From NCBI GenBank assembly GCA_009839635.1, contig VXPJ01000019.1, forward strand, positions 1 to 5,513: a stretch of 5,513 nt of DNA. The letters are read 5' to 3'. This DNA comes from Pseudomonadota bacterium. GTDB taxonomy: Bacteria; Pseudomonadota; Gammaproteobacteria; UBA4575. Every line of letters starts with the position of its first letter. Position 1 is the first letter of the stretch. Positions 4,926 to 5,513 of this stretch are shown here, piece by piece. The notes below the pieces were generated by a model. It was not told the DNA's origin. It was given only the letters and a program-made list of their open reading frames with translations, and did no database searches. Both the position numbers and the translations under genes were made by a program.

Positions 4926-5356
4926 CAAGAAGGATATATCGTGATCCGTGGGAAACACTGCGGGAATTCCAAGGAGAAATAGACCGTATTTTTCATGTCA
5001 GCCCGGCAGGCTATACGGACACCGCATCCGACTGGGTGCCGCCCATTGATATCAAGGAAGGCGAAGATACCTATGAGGTCAGTGCTGATGTGCCTGGTGT
5101 GGACCCGAAGGATATTGATGTTTCCCTTGAAGATGGCGTGTTGACTGTGAAAGGTGAACGCAAGACAGAAAGCCAAGATGAGAGTCTTGGCTATACTCGC
5201 ACAGAGCGTGCCTACGGAAGTTTTTTCCGGCGCTTTACCCTGCCAGACACTGCTGATGCAGAAAATATTTCTGCCAGAACAGAGCATGGGGTGCTCAGAC
5301 TCCACGTGCCGAAGAAAGAGAAAGCATTGCCGAAGAAGATTTCTGTACAGGGATAA
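4919..5356 (+). CDS. Small heat-shock protein, Hsp20/alpha-crystallin family
   Basis: This 145-residue protein is an ATP-independent holdase that forms oligomers and keeps unfolding proteins soluble for later refolding by ATP-driven chaperones. The N-terminal arm (1-38) includes the DPWETLREFQGEIDRIF helix (9-25). The alpha-crystallin domain runs from about Trp39 (WVPPIDIKE) to Lys132. It includes YEVSADVPGVDPKDIDVSLEDGVLTVKGER (52-81), the segment RAYGSFFRRFTLP (97-109) and the hallmark GVLRLHVPK (124-132). The C-terminal tail ends KKISVQG, where Ile141-Ser-Val143 fits the IxI/V anchor that joins subunits. Length and architecture are complete. It resembles the general bacterial class more than enteric IbpA/IbpB, so no symbol is given. 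It has its own sigma-32 promoter, a strong Shine-Dalgarno and a leader hairpin, all consistent with heat induction. Confidence 0.96.
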   Translation: MLARRIYRDPWETLREFQGEIDRIFHVSPAGYTDTASDWVPPIDIKEGEDTYEVSADVPGVDPKDIDVSLEDGVLTVKGERKTESQDESLGYTRTERAYGSFFRRFTLPDTADAENISARTEHGVLRLHVPKKEKALPKKISVQG

Positions 5357-5357
5357 A

Positions 5358-5393
5358 CCCCGATTCGGTCCAGCGTGCTCGGCAGAATCGGGG
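5358..5393 (+). terminator. Probable hsp20 terminator hairpin (T-tract not intact)
   Basis: CCCCGATTC (5358-5366) and GAATCGGGG (5385-5393) form a perfect 9-bp GC-rich stem around an 18-nt loop. It begins one base after the hsp20 stop codon, as expected of an intrinsic terminator. The T-tract that should follow is replaced by G and C runs; a T7 run appears only at 5434-5440. The sequence after 5393 is suspect, so the real T-tract may simply have been lost from this assembly. Confidence 0.6.
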
Positions 5394-5513
5394 GGGCGCC
5401 GGGGGGCGGGGCGGGCCCCCCCCCGCGGGGGGGTTTTTTTGGTGGGGGGGTTTAAATAAAAAATAAAAAATTTTTGTGGGGGTAAAACGCGCAGACAAAA
5501 AAAGTGTGAATAA
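5394..5513. other. Low-complexity contig end, likely sequencing or assembly artefact
   Basis: From the end of the hairpin the composition changes abruptly. There is no A between 5388 and 5453, a run of nine C (5416-5424), two runs of seven G (5427-5433 and 5444-5450) and seven T (5434-5440), then A-rich and T-rich runs to the end. No gene is supported here. The pattern is unlike the rest of the window and resembles degraded read quality near a hairpin or contig edge. Confidence 0.6.

Noticed and set aside
4892..5305. Minus-strand open frame of 137 codons opposite hsp20
   Set aside because: Shadow of the Hsp20 coding region, and it runs through its promoter-proximal leader.
5416..5440. C-run, G-run and T7 resembling a second terminator
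   Set aside because: The stem would be pure C against pure G in a stretch of homopolymers that looks like an artefact.

Overview
The window looks like ordinary chromosomal DNA of a proteobacterium, most likely gammaproteobacterial or betaproteobacterial, with intermediate GC. Support comes from the zinc-binding (C+) form of ribosomal protein bL31, the rph-rdgB-hemW block with yicC divergent from rph, and a good sigma-32 type promoter in front of a small heat-shock protein gene. I cannot name a genus. Nothing in it looks like phage, an insertion sequence, a CRISPR array, a tRNA or an rRNA.

Layout: the left end carries rpmE (bL31) on the minus strand, preceded by a possible SD-masking leader hairpin. 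About 520 bases without a gene follow. Their rpmE-proximal part is AT-rich and holds a tight group of DnaA-box-like sites and several small palindromes. Then hemW, rdgB and rph lie tightly packed on the minus strand, transcribed in the order rph, rdgB, hemW from a perfect TATAAT just upstream of rph. Divergently, on the plus strand, yicC (endoribonuclease family) is followed 20 nt later by a short single-domain asparaginase-family gene. Next comes an independent hsp20 gene. The last ~120 bases are long G, C, T and A runs that look like a damaged contig end.

How the genes fit together: rph (RNA 3'-end trimming) and yicC (RNA cleavage) share a 95-bp divergent promoter region. rdgB removes non-canonical purine triphosphates and hemW is a heme chaperone; these housekeeping genes share a transcript but not a pathway. 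The asparaginase-like gene sits where gmk often follows yicC.

The most interesting part is the 100 bp in front of hsp20. It has a near-consensus sigma-32 promoter. The predicted start of its RNA coincides with the 5' arm of a hairpin that pairs through the whole Shine-Dalgarno sequence and the AUG codon. This suggests dual heat control: alternative sigma factor for transcription and an RNA thermometer for translation. The second notable feature is the DnaA-box group between hemW and rpmE.
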